In this document: piece by piece, positions 46,332-58,819 of the stretch
How positions within the stretch are numbered: the stretch's first letter is position 1
Layout: each line of letters starts with the position of its first letter
Source: Ailanthus altissimus
Taxonomy: Eukaryota > Streptophyta > Magnoliopsida > Sapindales > Simaroubaceae
DNA length: 64,000 nucleotides
Reading direction: 5' to 3'
Assembly (NCBI GenBank): GCA_946807835.1
Contig: OX327695.1
Coordinates: 28,068,501-28,132,500, forward strand
Notes under the pieces: generated by a model
The model's input: the letters and a program-made list of their open reading frames with translations, nothing else
The model's database searches: none
What the model was told of the DNA's origin: nothing
Translations under genes and position numbers: made by a program

Positions 46332-49300
46332 TCAGAAAATGGGGCAACCTTTAACTGCAATTCCTGGTTCAGTTGGGCAAGAAGCTAATGGACATCCATC
46401 CGATTGAATATTCCACCAGTTGAGGTTTATGTGTTCCATTCCCAAGCACAAGTACAATAATACGCCCATGAAGGCCAATCCAGCATCAAGTGCCCCAGAT
46501 AATACATAATTGTGGCGACTCCACCAATCACGATAATACCTGTAAGCAATAAATCCTGAGGTGAATCCAATAAGAATCCAACTGGTATAGTTGACAGCAG
46601 TAGCTGGCGGCATGTTGACTATAGCACCTAAGAGCACAGGCATGGTGATAAGTCTAATCCAAGGTTTGTTTGGGAAGGCCTTATGTGCAAGCCAAACTAT
46701 GGTAGGAGCTATTGCCCCAGCCAAGAAAAACCAGTTGACAGTAGAGTAGTAACCGAGATCTCCGAAAATTCTACGAGGGCCAATGAGACCCCAGATGATG
46801 GATGCATCATAAAATACATGGTCACCAGGGCAAGTCCATGGGCTGCCTGGTGGAAGCAATTCTCTGTCACATATGTTTGGGATAGTACTCATCAGCCACC
46901 ATGCTGTTCCTAAATGCACTAATGCTGATATTATAGTGCCAAATACCTGGTATAAGTAGTGTCACTAGAGGTTAAGGAACAAGAAGCATATATAAACATC
47001 AGAAGTTATCTTCTCTTGGTTTTCATTGATGAGAATAGAAGAAGGAAACTAACCTGTGCCATGAACATAGCTCTAGGAGGAATCTTCATGTAATGCCCGA
47101 GCTTGAAATCTTGCAAAAAGATGATTCCTTGCTTCATGCTTATGTACCCATATACTTTAAAGCATACATTAGCAACAGGAAATCCTGGATATATATACCC
47201 AATGATATACTCTGTAATCACATTGAGAGCTGGTGTCTGTTTGCAGAGAAATATATTGTCCATGTTAATACTAAAAATTGCATGTAGTACAGAGAAAGTT
47301 GGCACAAACACTATACTAATAGTAGTTGAACATATTTATTTATCGAAAGAACACACTCTACTCAAGTCTTTATTCAATTTCAGCCCAAGAGAACACAATG
47401 TTAGACTGCAACAAGTCATATTGACTCAATTTTAATTGCACAACAAATGTAGAACTTCTAGAACAACTTGAAACTTTACCTGATTTGTCGTGGCAGTGAT
47501 GACTCCAACAGGAAGAGTAAAAAACAGGGCAAGACCGCATGCTAGCAAGATGCCCCACCATGGCAATTGAAGTTGATCCTTATAGTATTGGCATGCAAAC
47601 ATTGTTGCTGCAATGTTTGTCAGAAGGATGCATGTGAACCACCATCCAGGTACTTGCTTATATTTCCTCATAAGCTTTGTGTGCACATCCATCTTCTTGT
47701 CTTGGAAGGCGGACTTGCTTAACTGCCAAATGTCTCTGCACCATTGAAACATTGAATCAAATATATAAATACATAATTATGATGTTTAGATTTAGTCAAC
47801 AAGATCTTGATCTGCCTTAGATGTGCAATCTTAATATGGACATCAGAAATAGGTTGAGTTATAGTTTTATCTCAATGTCGAGAAGGTGACACACACCTCC
47901 TAAAGCACTAACTACAAATGTGTACTTAGTTTATCTAAGTAAAGTCTCTAGCAGTTGAAGAGCTTCAAATATTCAACCAAAATTTATTAAGAACTGGGGC
48001 AAAAGAATGATGCTTATTAGTTAGCAGCAAAGTGATGCTTTGACAAAATGTGTAGAAATATTCAGGAAATGAATCAGTAGATACTGAATGCCTTACCTCC
48101 CATGAAAGAGGAGAACATGAACAACGGTGGCAGTCAGACAGGCAAAACCAACACCATAACCCATAGCAAAGAAGGTGCTGATATAGAGAGGACCCTCTTG
48201 TTCATAAGCTACAGAATTGAAGTGGAAATTCGAGTCTATAATAGCAGAAATATTATAGCTCTGGCCAGTAGATGTAAATAGGCCATCCGAGAATATGGGA
48301 AAGGTCTTGGCCTTAAAGACATTGAGCCAGTAGGCAATAGGAGTAATGACATACATGAACAAGAAAAAACCAGCAGCAATATTGGCAGTGGCAAACCATG
48401 GACTAGCAAGGGGGCTACCAAGGTAAGACGATATGCTGGACCAATCAAATCCGATTGCACCAATTCCTAATCCATGGAGTCCTGAGCCTAGCTGGTGGGC
48501 TAATAATGAATTAGGGAATATCCAGCAGATCCAGGACACGGATGTCAGCATTGGAAAGAGATAGCCTGGAAAGACATAATAAGCAAAACTGCAGATAAAG
48601 GCAATTAGGAAGAATTGGTTCCTTGTTAATCCACCTTTAGTTCTCCTCTCTTTCTCGTGTAATGCCCTGTGATTTCACGACATTCAGAATAAATGTGATA
48701 TTAATGACTGCAACGGTAACAAGTTTTTTTTTTTAAAAAAAAAAAAGCAACAGTAACAGTTACTAACAATCGGTCTTGTTCATGAAAAGGGTAAAAACTG
48801 AAATTAGTTGCTGACTGGATTTCAGAATCTGAATTTTACTGCTGTATTTCCCGAATCCAAGTGAATCTTGATTACCCAATAGAAAAATACAAAAACAGAA
48901 CTTGTTTGTTACCATTTGACATTTATTTATGTGTACAGCCACAAAGAATCTGTAGATTCTCTATACTACATTTAGCAAGCCAACAACCAGACAGCACACG
49001 TTTGACTGCAAAAACCACTGGCAGAAAGACACGTGGAAAATAGACTAAATTGAACCAACCATGACTGTTTGATCTATCTCAAACTATGATGATCAAAAAG
49101 ATCTCAATTCAAAACATACGTACCTAAAGAGGGAAACTTGCACGAGATTCTGAGGCCACCACATGGCCGCCGGCTCCACCAAGTACCTCCGGAACACTCC
49201 GGCCCACCCAAACCCCAGCACCTGCGTCGTTATAACGACAATCAACGCCACGAAGAACGTGAGCTCCTTCTTATAAAATACCTTAACGACACTAACGATG

Positions 49301-49872
49301 TGAATTGCATAAACGTTTCCGGCACCGGCGTTGGCGAAGATGGTGATCAGCACGTGCTCTTTGACGTTAAAGGGTCCGGGATTCAAAGTGAATTCCCACT
49401 TTCTCCCCTTGAAGAAGACTCTGTTTGTAACAGCTTTGGCCATGAGGTATCCGAGTGGGACCACAGCGATTTGAGCGGAGATTGAGGATACAGAAAGAGG
49501 TTCTCTCCGGTACCAGAAGAATTGATTGAGGAACGAGAGGAGGATACATGATAAGATTCCCAGAGTCAACGTGCGAAACGTGAAGGTTGGGAGGCTGGGA
49601 TCGTCTGTGGTTGGTACCGTCAGAGCCACTTGCTCTACCGGTGAATTCTCGCCGTCCGATGGATCTTCTAACGTTCGTGATGAGGAAGCGTAGGCATCGG
49701 GGTGGTGCTCTTTGTTCTTGTGAACTGTGCATTAAAAGAAGAAAAGGAGTTTGTATTGATTTAGCAGTTTTTGGGTGAGCGTTGAGAGAGAAGAAGAAGA
49801 AGAAGAAAAGAGATTGGAGTTCGAAGTCTTACTGAGAGGAGCTGCGATTTCGTTGCTTGTCGCCGTGGTCAT
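46332..49872 (-). CDS. Oligopeptide transporter (OPT family), six exons, 754 aa
   Basis: Exons on the minus strand are 49872-49833, 49724-49124, 48666-48097, 47735-47480, 47236-47054 and 46946-46332. All introns are GT-AG and phases join to 754 aa ending in TGA, the usual size of plant OPTs. The 40-bp first exon supplies the only suitable ATG ([13 protein letters not shown]). Then come an acidic N-terminal tail, [19 protein letters not shown], and about a dozen or more hydrophobic segments. The two OPT signatures are present: NPG (residues 128-130, in [11 protein letters not shown]) and KIPPR (540-544). Family members move small peptides, and some move metal chelates or glutathione conjugates, with protons across plasma membranes; the substrate here is unknown. 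It belongs with the OPT1/OPT5/OPT7-like peptide transporter clade as far as I can judge, not the YSL branch. All reading frames are intact. Confidence 0.94.
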
Positions 49873-50715
49873 GTCTTTGTGTTTGTGTTCCAGCACAGAT
49901 TTGAAACGTGGATCTAAGGCTTTTGTAATTGGATTTGGACCTTCTACTTTTAGCCCAAAGAAAACTATGCGAATTCAACCGGACTTTGCGTGATAATTCG
50001 GCTGTGTGATTATAATTGATGCTGTGCTCAACCCTGACCGTTTGATTTGATTGGTGAAATAATTATCGTTTTGATTGAGGTCACTGCTGACGGAAGTACA
50101 CGGTGACAAACAAAAGGATATGGAGATTTTAATTTTAAATCCGGCTTTCGCCCAGTTGAATCCAAGGTGAATTAATTTGGTTTCCATTCCGTTTGGTTAA
50201 ATTAAATCGATCATTTTTATATAAATGAAATCAAATTGATTTATAAATTAAAAATTGAATCAAACGAAATTAAATTAGTTTATTTTAAGTATATATTTTT
50301 TAGCTTTAAATTGAATCGATTTAGAAGAAAATAAATTGATCGATTTTAAATAAATAAAACAGATTCAAAACCAAACTCTAAATCCAACCAAACTAATCAA
50401 ATTAACTGATTTGATTCAATCCAAAAAAAAGTTTTTTCGCTCGACCCTACCTAATCACATTACTGCACGTGTATGGGCATGTGCTGGAAGCATTATCAAG
50501 ATGCTATACAACACAAATGTACCTTGCCGCTTTCAAGGCTAGACACGATTTTAAATGAGGCCAAGAAATCGTTTGTATATTGGCCTCATGTCCAAAAGCA
50601 ACAAAAAGTTACTGAATAACTCGCAATCTATTGTCAAGCTATCAAGCTGCATCCAGCGCATGATCGGATTTAACAAGACTTTTCTTCTATTGTCAAAACA
50701 GAAAAATAAGAAAAT
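49873..50715. other. Intergenic between OPT 5' side and the methyltransferase 3' side
   Basis: It holds the OPT promoter (49873 onwards) and, at about 50160-50450, an AT-rich repetitive stretch with recurring AAATTGAATC / AAATCGATT phrases and inverted ends (TTTGGTTAAATT / AACCAAACTAATC). That stretch may be a small transposon relic. No gene seen. Confidence 0.45.
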
Positions 50716-53700
50716 TCATATGGCCAATTTCGTGAACTTTGCTACGAAAAGTCCACTGGTGTTTGATGTTGAAGGGTCAAAGCGCAACGTCTTTGGTATT
50801 CTCCCACTCTTACAAGGCCAATCTTTGGAAGCATCTATCTCCTGCAACTCTGCAAGATAGGAGCAAGTGTCAACACTGGAACCATGATTAACCAGGCTTA
50901 TAAGAGAATAACATACTGAGAAACATACATTCTCCAGAGTATTGATAAAGAATAAGGAAATTAACTTCCAAAGTAACATATATTGATCATCAATTACAAA
51001 CACAAACAGCAGTTATAATTTTCAAATATGATGAAAATCAATAGTAACTTTTAAGAAAGTAATATTTTACACTTTAGACATCAAAGCACATAGGAGGACC
51101 ATACCAGCAGAGGTATTTTCTTTGAGAAACTGTTCTACCACATCTTCGTTCTGAGCAACTGTCAAGCTAATCAATCAAAAAGATAAAAGAGTAAGAAAAC
51201 AAAGGAATGTGAATGTGTGTGTACGTATGTTTTGTGTTATGAGCTGTAGAATACACTGACTGAAACATACCTGCAAGTGCTGTAGACAAGCGACCCCCCA
51301 ACTTTTAGCAACTTAAAACCATTGGTAAGAAGTTTTAACTGCAAGCAAAGACAAATCCTTTCAATATTGTAGAAAGACCAGGTAAATTTAAATTGAATTT
51401 CAAATTCAAAAAGTCTTTGGCAAAAAATTAAATTGAAGAATTTATACTGGAAAATGCTGCTTCACAGTCATTTCAGTGAATAAAGCCCATTATATCATTT
51501 AGGGAACACAAGGAAAAATCTGTTGAACTTAACTACACAGACTGTCAATAAAAAGCAATAAAAAAACTATACATCTACATCATCCTCTATGGCCATTCCA
51601 CTAGCAAACTCCAAGAAATCACAAATTCTGTTGCTTGTTTTCAGTCTTCAACAAATTTTCACTATTAAAATCCCTCTCCAATAAATAAAGCATTACTGTA
51701 GAAAAACCCATTTCCTTCACTCCTTCCAATGTAAACTTTACAGTTTATAGATAGATACTAAATCAAGTTGCTACATGCCCCCTTTTCTTACCAAGGTCTA
51801 TAGGGGGCTTCAGATGATCCATCAATATAAAATATTCTGTTCTTTTGCCATGCGTATTCACCAATCATGTAATTGAATCAACATACACATCAAAAGGAGG
51901 AAAAAGAAAATTTCTTTTCCATTGGAGAGCATACATTGTTGTCAGTGTAAAATGAAATTTCAAACACACATCGAAAGACATACTCCCGGACTTTCTGAAA
52001 AGGAGGAAGAGGGCAAATCTTAAAGGTGAGCGAAAGAGAGTAGGACAGAGGTCTGACAAATCCAGAGTGATAGCTGCTGGTATTTTAAGTGGAAAAATGA
52101 ATAAAGCTACCTGAAGATTTGTCAAGCTATCAGTTCTCTCTGCATCCAGCACTCGGCGTTGAAGAGTTGTCCAGCCCCAATTCTCAAATTTCTGGATATG
52201 TTTAATTGATCCATCATGAGTGCACTCCGCATCCACTAGGACCTAAATTAAATTTGAACCACTCAGTATCATTTATAAAAAGTGAAGAAACTAACGACTC
52301 GCCAAATGCTTCCATTCTAAGAATCATATTAAGAAAATATAAGGGCTATCACAACTCTTCATCCAATGAAAATGATGAGCAAAAGAGCTAAAATACAACT
52401 TCACCTTGTCATAACCAGAGCTTGAGATTCCACTGTTACACACACTTTTATATAATTCATTTCTACTGAGCCCAACTACGCCTGAATGATGCCCATAGAA
52501 TAGAAGTTCAGGATGTTGACTCCTCACAATCAAGTCTGAAGTAGCATTTTCCCTAGCTTTAACTGCTCTTTTTCTTTCTTTCCATGTTCTTTTAGAAGTC
52601 CACTCCCTAAATGTATCTTCCTTCTCTTGCAATGCAGGCTTACCTGTTTAATACTAAACAGAATGACAACATATCAAAAAAGAAATTGAAAATTTCATAT
52701 AGATTTACAAATGTTTAGCAGGATTAAATTTGAAGGTTAAAGTAGATGAATCTAAACTTCTTTTAGTCCAATTACCTGATCCAGATCCCAAATGGAGCCT
52801 TAAGGGTACAAGGGAAAATGTCGTTCCATCAGCAACAAAAAGTCGGCACCTATCACCGAGAGCATATTTCTGCAGCAGTGTTCGGCACGCTGCTAAACGA
52901 TGTCTCGCAACATCAACTCCAGTTACAGAACCAGAATCACCAAGAATGTCCAGTATCATACATACTTTAGCACCTAGACATACAAAATTTATGGTGAAAA
53001 AGTTATACTAAGTCAAAAGTCAACAGCACATGACAAACAAAAAAACATATAACAAATTCACAATGTTTATCACTAATCCATCAATATGTTTCTTGAATTG
53101 AGTTTGCACTTATCTATTATCAGACACTAAGAGAGAGGACTTTCTAAATTGATGTGTAAAGTTAATTCTTGGAAGTTTGATGAAACTATCTAATACAAAA
53201 GGGGTACAATTAATTACCTAAACCATTAAACCAAAAGTCTAAACAACAATCAGTAATACTACTTTCACCAAAGTGTTAGAATGTTGACAAAGCAAAAGAT
53301 TTGTTCCAAACATACCGATATAATAACTAATGTCTTGCTAAAATTTAACTTGTAATATCATCAATTTCAGTTTTATTACATCAATCAATGAGCACACTCA
53401 TGTTGGTGCCTATAGTATCACTGAACAAGATTGGAACCCCGCTTACCAGGAGCAGCACAGAGGTCAAGAATATGATCCCCTGCTGAGATATTCAGTGCCA
53501 AAACGGCAGCTCCAGAGGCCGCATCTATTCCATATATCTAACAATCAGCCCGCAAAAAGAAAGCATTCGGTTAATATAACACTTGAAAGATATAATCACA
53601 ATTAATAATCACAAACAACAGTACTTAAAATAAAGTCAAATACAGAGAATAAGCTATAAATATATCATCACTTCAGTTAATTCACCTTTCCTTCTTTGTA

Positions 53701-54013
53701 TGCTTTAGAATTAGCAATCTTAGTATCAGGTGGAAGAGAATAAAATCCAGGCAGCCAAACAACTGTCTCTAGCTTACACTTTATCTCCGCTTCAATCTCT
53801 TCTAAATCAACTTCACTCCCAGCTTTCAACCTGTCGAAAAAATAAAATAAAAAGATGAGCTGATTTCGAGAAAAAGAAAAGATTTTTAGGTCTGTGATAC
53901 CTTATGTAACGAGGAGTCGAATCGGTGGCTTTGTAAACTGAAGGGTCCAGTCCATTCTCTTTAAGAAATTCGAGGAATGCTTCTGGCAAGGGTAATTCCG
54001 ATATTCCCTCCAT
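50716..54013 (-). CDS. NOP2/Sun-type RNA cytosine-5 methyltransferase (NSUN family), nine exons, 393 aa
   Basis: Exons on the minus strand are 54013-53901, 53830-53686, 53537-53447, 52973-52776, 52643-52405, 52242-52111, 51338-51271, 51166-51105 and 50849-50716. All have GT-AG introns and join in phase to 393 aa starting MEGISELPLPEAFLEF. The Rossmann methyltransferase core shows the S-adenosylmethionine motif DLCAAPGAK (111-119), VTGVDVARHRL, motif IV VLVDAEC (263-269) and motif VI STCS (326-329), whose Cys is the catalytic nucleophile in this family. These enzymes methylate cytosine C5 in rRNA or tRNA. Residues ~183-262 are a family-specific insertion between motifs. In motif IV a Glu stands before the Cys where most members have Pro (PC). 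Which RNA it modifies is unknown; it is shorter than the NOP2 and TRM4 branches. It shares a short divergent promoter region with the RMR gene. Confidence 0.92.
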
Positions 54014-54467
54014 CAATTTGTTTGATCGGAAAACACTCGCGCTTTCAATTTCGGGTGCAGAGGGGCGGAGAGGGTGGATTTAATTTAATGTGAAAGAAAC
54101 GACACCGTGTTAAGGCGCCCAATTTTTCTAATTCACTCTAGTCCTACATCTCCTATCAATGATTAAACGATGACGTTTTTGTGCACCTATCACTACGACT
54201 AAACACGCTGTCGTTTCTTATATACAGCTGTATTTCCAATATAATATACTCGGCAACGCAGAAGCATTGCCCGTTTTGTGAGTGGGTGTCCCCTCTGGCC
54301 TTTTCAGCCCGAAACGCACCGTTTTTCTTTTCAATCGCCCTTCCAATTGACATATTCTTTTTTAAGGGGTCTCTGCGCACCGTTTTGGTTCATCGGAAAC
54401 TTAGCTACCACCGCCGGAGAGGGAGAACCTCCCAAAAGAGCAGTGTCAGAGCAGCAAATATAGAGAG
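54014..54467. promoter_or_regulatory. Shared divergent promoter region with repeated AAACG...CGTTT-type motifs
   Basis: 454 bp separate the two start codons. Five related motifs occur: GAAACGACACCGTGTT (54096), AAACGATGACGTTT (54165), AAACACGCTGTCGTTT (54201), GAAACGCACCGTTTTT (54311) and GCGCACCGTTTT (54374). Motifs of the type AAACGnCGnCGTTT are frequent in promoters of rosid housekeeping genes. No classical TATA box is obvious on either side, as is common for such genes. Confidence 0.55.
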
Positions 54468-55913
54468 ATGAGAAAAGCATCGTTTGGATTTTTCACATGC
54501 CTTTGCTTTATCGTTTCACTTTCTTCTGCTACTGTTCTCTGGAAACCTCTCTCCGTCTCCTTCTCCGACCTTCCCGCCAAATTCGGTAAAATTTTCTCTT
54601 TCCATCTCTCTTATATTTTTGTTTGGTTGTGGAGAAAATGTAAAATTTCCAATTTCTTAATTTTTATTTCATTTCTCTCCGCAATTAAACAGATCTTACT
54701 AAAAAAAAGAAATCATTTTTTTTCCTTTTACTTATTATTAAAGATGAATGTTTTTTCTTTTGCCTATTATTTTAGCTGTTGATGTAAATAGTTCGGGCGT
54801 ATGCGGAGCTCTCTATGTCGCAGATCCTCCAGACGCTTGTGCCCCGATACGCAGCGTTTTAAAATCGAACGAAACTCGGCCGATTAAGTTCACTTTGATA
54901 GTTAGGGGTCAATGTACTTTTGAAGACAAAATCCGAAACGCTCAAAACGCAGGGTTTAATGCTGCAATTGTTTATGATGACAGAGTCAATGCCGATATGG
55001 TTTACAGTAAGTACAAGATTTTTCTTCAAATCATTTCTAGTGTCCAGTGTTGAGGAAATGTGTCCAGTTTTAACTCTATATGATGTTGCCTGCTTGTGCC
55101 ATAGTGATGGTAGACCATGAAGCTGTAAAGATTCATGCCACGTTTGTATCACATAAAGCTGGTGTGTTTTTAAGGAATCATGCTAGGGGTGAAAGTGGGG
55201 AATGCTGCATTTTGCTACCTTATAAGGGAGGAACTTGGACTGTGCTGGCGATTTCGTTATTATCACTTATGGTGATAGTAGCATTCTTGATTATAGCCTT
55301 TGTTATGCCCCAACGCTGGATGTATTGGCGAGGAAGAAATTATCATCAACCTAGAAGCTTAGATTCCAATATAGTGGAAGCTCTCCCCTGCTTCGTGTTC
55401 AGCTCTGCTAGTTCAAATCAGTGCCATGTGGGAGAAACTTGTGCCATTTGCCTTGAGGATTACAAAGAGGGGGAAAAACTTAAACTCCTGCCCTGCAAAC
55501 ACGGTAGCTTTCGTAGTACACTGAAATTCTTTATCGGGACTCTTTGATGTACATTTAAAGCAATTGAATCACTGCACCACCATCCCAGTGTCTGTATGGG
55601 ATTTCGAAAATTGAAACTTGTTTTGATTTGATAGGTTACATCAAATGGCACCATATTTTTCTCTCAGTTGCATTCACTGCAGTTTTAGGAGTAGATAGTT
55701 AACATCTAACATGCATTTTGATTGTAAACCCAATTTAGAGATTTGTTTTTTATCAGCATCCTATTTGCTGGTGCTGATTTATTCTCATGAAAGCTACTTG
55801 CAGAATACCATTCAAGCTGTCTGGACTCATGGCTGACTAAGTTTGGGACATGCTGCCCAGTGTGCAAGCTTGATATGAGAAACAGTACTGCAAGTAATGA
55901 GGTTGGTGAATGA
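54468..55913 (+). CDS. RMR-type receptor: PA domain, transmembrane segment, RING-H2 finger; four exons, 285 aa
   Basis: Exons 54468-54585, 54776-55006, 55105-55503 and 55804-55913 join in phase through GT-AG introns. A signal peptide covers residues ~1-21. The luminal protease-associated (PA) domain (~45-150) contains CGALYVADPPDAC, RGQCTFEDKIRNAQNAGFNA and AAIVYDDR. A transmembrane segment lies at ~160-184, and a cytosolic RING-H2 at 229-270: C-x2-C-x14-C-x1-H-x2-H-x2-C-x11-C-x2-C, including LPCKHEYHSSCLDSWL. This is the architecture of the plant RMR proteins, receptors that sort storage proteins to the protein-storage vacuole. The length is near Arabidopsis RMR1 (about 310 aa). The C-terminal tail after the RING is only ~15 residues. 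A possible donor GAG|GTTGGT just before the stop and an acceptor at 56609 could give an alternative short end; I chose the simplest model. Confidence 0.92.
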
Positions 55914-57230
55914 AGATGATCCTTTGTTTTAATTATTTTCTGGAGAGCATTAATTTTTTTCCGACTGTTTCTCAAGAACCTAATTTGCATGTAGAGGTGG
56001 GTGAGTGGGCCTTCCCTTGTTTTGTTTTGTGCAGTAACATTTGTTCCATTTGTTTGCTAGCTCATGCAATGGGGTTAAGTTTTAAGGCATATTTTCTCTC
56101 TATTTGGATTCTGATGTATAGCAATCTAAAATGTTTATTTGGTCATATATTTTGGCAGGAGTTTTCTAAGTCTTGTTGTTCTCCATTTTAATATACCAAA
56201 TCTTACTGAATGGCATTCGAGAACATTACCTTGTTTGGCAAGAGGCAAGAGCTTTGACTTTGTTGTCAGTGTATTAATGCCTTTTAACTGTGTATATCTA
56301 TGTTGGATAAATAGAGTAAAATAGGTGACCCTAGATTTGCTATAATAAGTTTCTTTTAATATTACCTTTTAAGCTATTCCTTTTAATTCAACAAGTTACA
56401 GGTTTTACCAAATACCAACATGAAAATTACCAAACTTAAAGCAATACATGTATGGAAAATAGTGACTACATTTGGCTTACTAGTAAATCTCAAAGTTGGA
56501 AAAATACAATCTGTTCCTGTACTACCTAAAAGCTTCTGAGATAAGTTTTTGCATCACTGTACCATATACATGGTTATTCTGCTATGGAACTCGTTGCTTC
56601 TTCTTGCAGGTCAAGATCGGAAACTGGCCTTAGAATCAGCAAATTGAGATGATTATTGGCTAGCTTTTGCAATCAGGTATTTAACTAACTCTTTTTCCCT
56701 AGAGCACGAGTTTGTGACTTTCTTGTGCTTTAAATATGGAAGGGCGAGAGTTTCGTTCGTTAATGGACTAGATATAGTATTGAGTTACAACTTTCTGATT
56801 CAATCAACCATGCTAAGGAGCCTTATGCCAAGTGTTTATCACTTTGGGGGCTGTAGATGCAGTTGAAGGTCGAATATTGATGAATGGAATCTGTTATGGT
56901 GTAAATGTAGCTAAAATGCTTGCTTCAACTGAATAATTTCCACAGTTTTTGCTATTAAATGGACCCATGTCTTCGCCTGACACTTCTTTTCTTCTTTCCC
57001 TTCTCTCACTTTCTTTGGCTTTATTCTGTTTCAGGGTGATTTTAGTGTTGTCGAAATGACATTTGAACTACATTGAAGTTAGATGTTTCCCCGTCTCTCC
57101 AAAGTCTCGGAACATATCGAGGATGGTGTCGACATAATATTCGACATAAAATATTCTGATAACTGCAGCAGATAGAATTTCAATATCAATATCAATATCA
57201 ATAGAGCTTCTTTCGCACCTTCAGCCTCCA
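55914..57230. other. 3' flank of the RMR gene
   Basis: A T-rich transcribed-looking region follows. A consensus acceptor (TTCTTGCAG) at about 56601-56609 suggests that the 3' UTR may be spliced. No further coding domain found. Confidence 0.45.
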
Positions 57231-57239
57231 AGGAGTTCT

Positions 57240-57703
57240 TGTTGGCGTCGTCCTTGAGTTCCCTTCATTCCGCATAAGGTCCCAGAAGAGTTGTTTTATG
57301 AGCTGCTTGTAGATTTTTCACCTGCTCAGTCAAATCCATACTGCGTAAATAATTTGTTGTTAATTAGTAAAATTATCTGGGATTGGCTGATCTACTGTAC
57401 AGAATGATCACACATTGACACTAATAGAAGCTTTACCAATTTGTTACTGGACTGCCCCCATTCTCCTGCTACAGTTTTTTTTTTTTAATTCCCACAGAAG
57501 TGGAATTGAACGAGAGAATGAATTCACCAAACAGCAAAACACAGTGAGTGAGCGTGAGCTATACCAATTACCACCTTTCTAACTTCAGCTGTTTTCTATT
57601 TTCTGAGCAAAACAAGCCAACTGCGCTCCAAGGTTTGCAGCACGAGAAGCTCCATGTAAATTGCACACAACCTCAGCTCCATGGGTTCGATTGAAAACAG
57701 GTT
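57240..57703 (-). pseudogene. Possible two-exon remnant of an unidentified gene
   Basis: On the minus strand an acceptor-like AGTTTCAG precedes a frame reading KPVFNRTHGAEVVCNLHGAS and RAANLGAQLACFAQKIENS to a stop (57703 to ~57590). After a gap, AG followed by a frame MDLTEQVKNLQAAHKTTLLG (57340 to ~57268) runs into a stop, and beyond it lies a coding-like RELKDDANKNSLEAEGAKEA. Composition and codon use look protein-like, but I could not connect the pieces or name a family. The rest of the gene, if it existed, would lie to the right, where retroelements begin at 58 kb. Confidence 0.33.
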
Positions 57704-57709
57704 TCTGAA

Positions 57710-58010
57710 ACTGACTTTTCTTATCTTATTTTTCCTTACAAAATGTATATAGTGTACATAGTTTTTTGAGTTTTCTTTTTTTTTTTTTTACTTCATTTAA
57801 TTTGATACGGGTGTTTGTCGCAACTGGGTTATGTTCTTTCGTGGGTTGTTTCTTTTACTTATATCTCGTAGCGCTGGAGCAGAAGTTGTTATTGTTGACG
57901 TTAAAGCAGCTAAGAATCTGCTTACATTTCTCGCTAATTCCATATTATCTCTCTCATTTATTTTTATAAGGACTTAACCTTCTATTTTCTAAACTTACAT
58001 ATTAGGATAT
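57710..58010. other. Short intergenic stretch
   Basis: T-rich sequence between the possible gene remnant and the next LTR; the open frame at 57766-57969 is T-driven. Confidence 0.4.
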
Positions 58011-58016
58011 TGGGAT

Positions 58017-58819
58017 TGTTAATATATACTCTAAAAAATTTTTAAACGTTTTACAAAAAGCTTCACTTATAAATAATTAAAAATAAAAAAATATCACACA
58101 CAAAGAAATAAAAAATCACACAAATAAGACATAATTAATTTTTATGGTTCGGCAATAAACGTTTACATTCACAATGGATCACGGAATCTTAACTACTGTT
58201 ATTAGTTTACAAAGAACTCTCAAATTATAAAGATCTCTTACAAGAAATAATAAATGAATATAATAATAAACGAGCTCTTATAAAAAATCTATCAATACTT
58301 TCTTATACACATAGTATTCAAGCACTCTCATAACACTCTCTTGCGCACTCCGTACTCAATCATTCTCTAACTTTTTATTTTCTTTCTTAGAGTTTCTTTT
58401 CTAATGCTTGATAATTGTAAAAGATTACAATAGCTTATATATGCTTCAAAAAGTCTTTAAAAACCTTATTTTTAATTGAAATAAAAGTTTATGTATATAA
58501 AAGTCTAAAATTTATTCAAAGAAGTCAAATTCTCCAAAAGTGGCACCGCGACTCCAAAAGACTGGCACCATGGTGCCGGTGTTGGTTCATAGTAGTCCCA
58601 CAATGTCACCTATGCTGGGTTGTGATGCTCAATGAAACAACCCGACTCAACTTTTTTTAAGATTTAAAAGGATCATAACTCTAATCACAGCTAATTTTGA
58701 GTAAGCCAACTTACCAAATATTTTGTTCAAATCTTAAAATCCTTAGTAAAAATATAATAAGAAAAATATTCAACTTATGACAAGAAAATTAATAACATGA
58801 GATTATCTTCAATAACATA
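58017..58819 (-). mobile_element. Decayed copia-type LTR
   Basis: On the minus strand it starts near TGTTATTGAAGATAATC (58819). It has dyads GGCACCATGGTGCC (58564-58577, a perfect 14-bp palindrome) and GAGTCGCGGTGCC, TATATAAGC as TATA box near 58436, the hairpin motif at about 58143-58175, and ends TATTAACA at 58017. It is most like the LTR at 34590. No partner LTR nearby and no clear target duplication. Confidence 0.65.

Noticed and set aside
54181..54471. Open frames upstream of the RMR gene
   Set aside because: They lie in the divergent promoter/leader and end at or overlap the RMR start; no domain seen.
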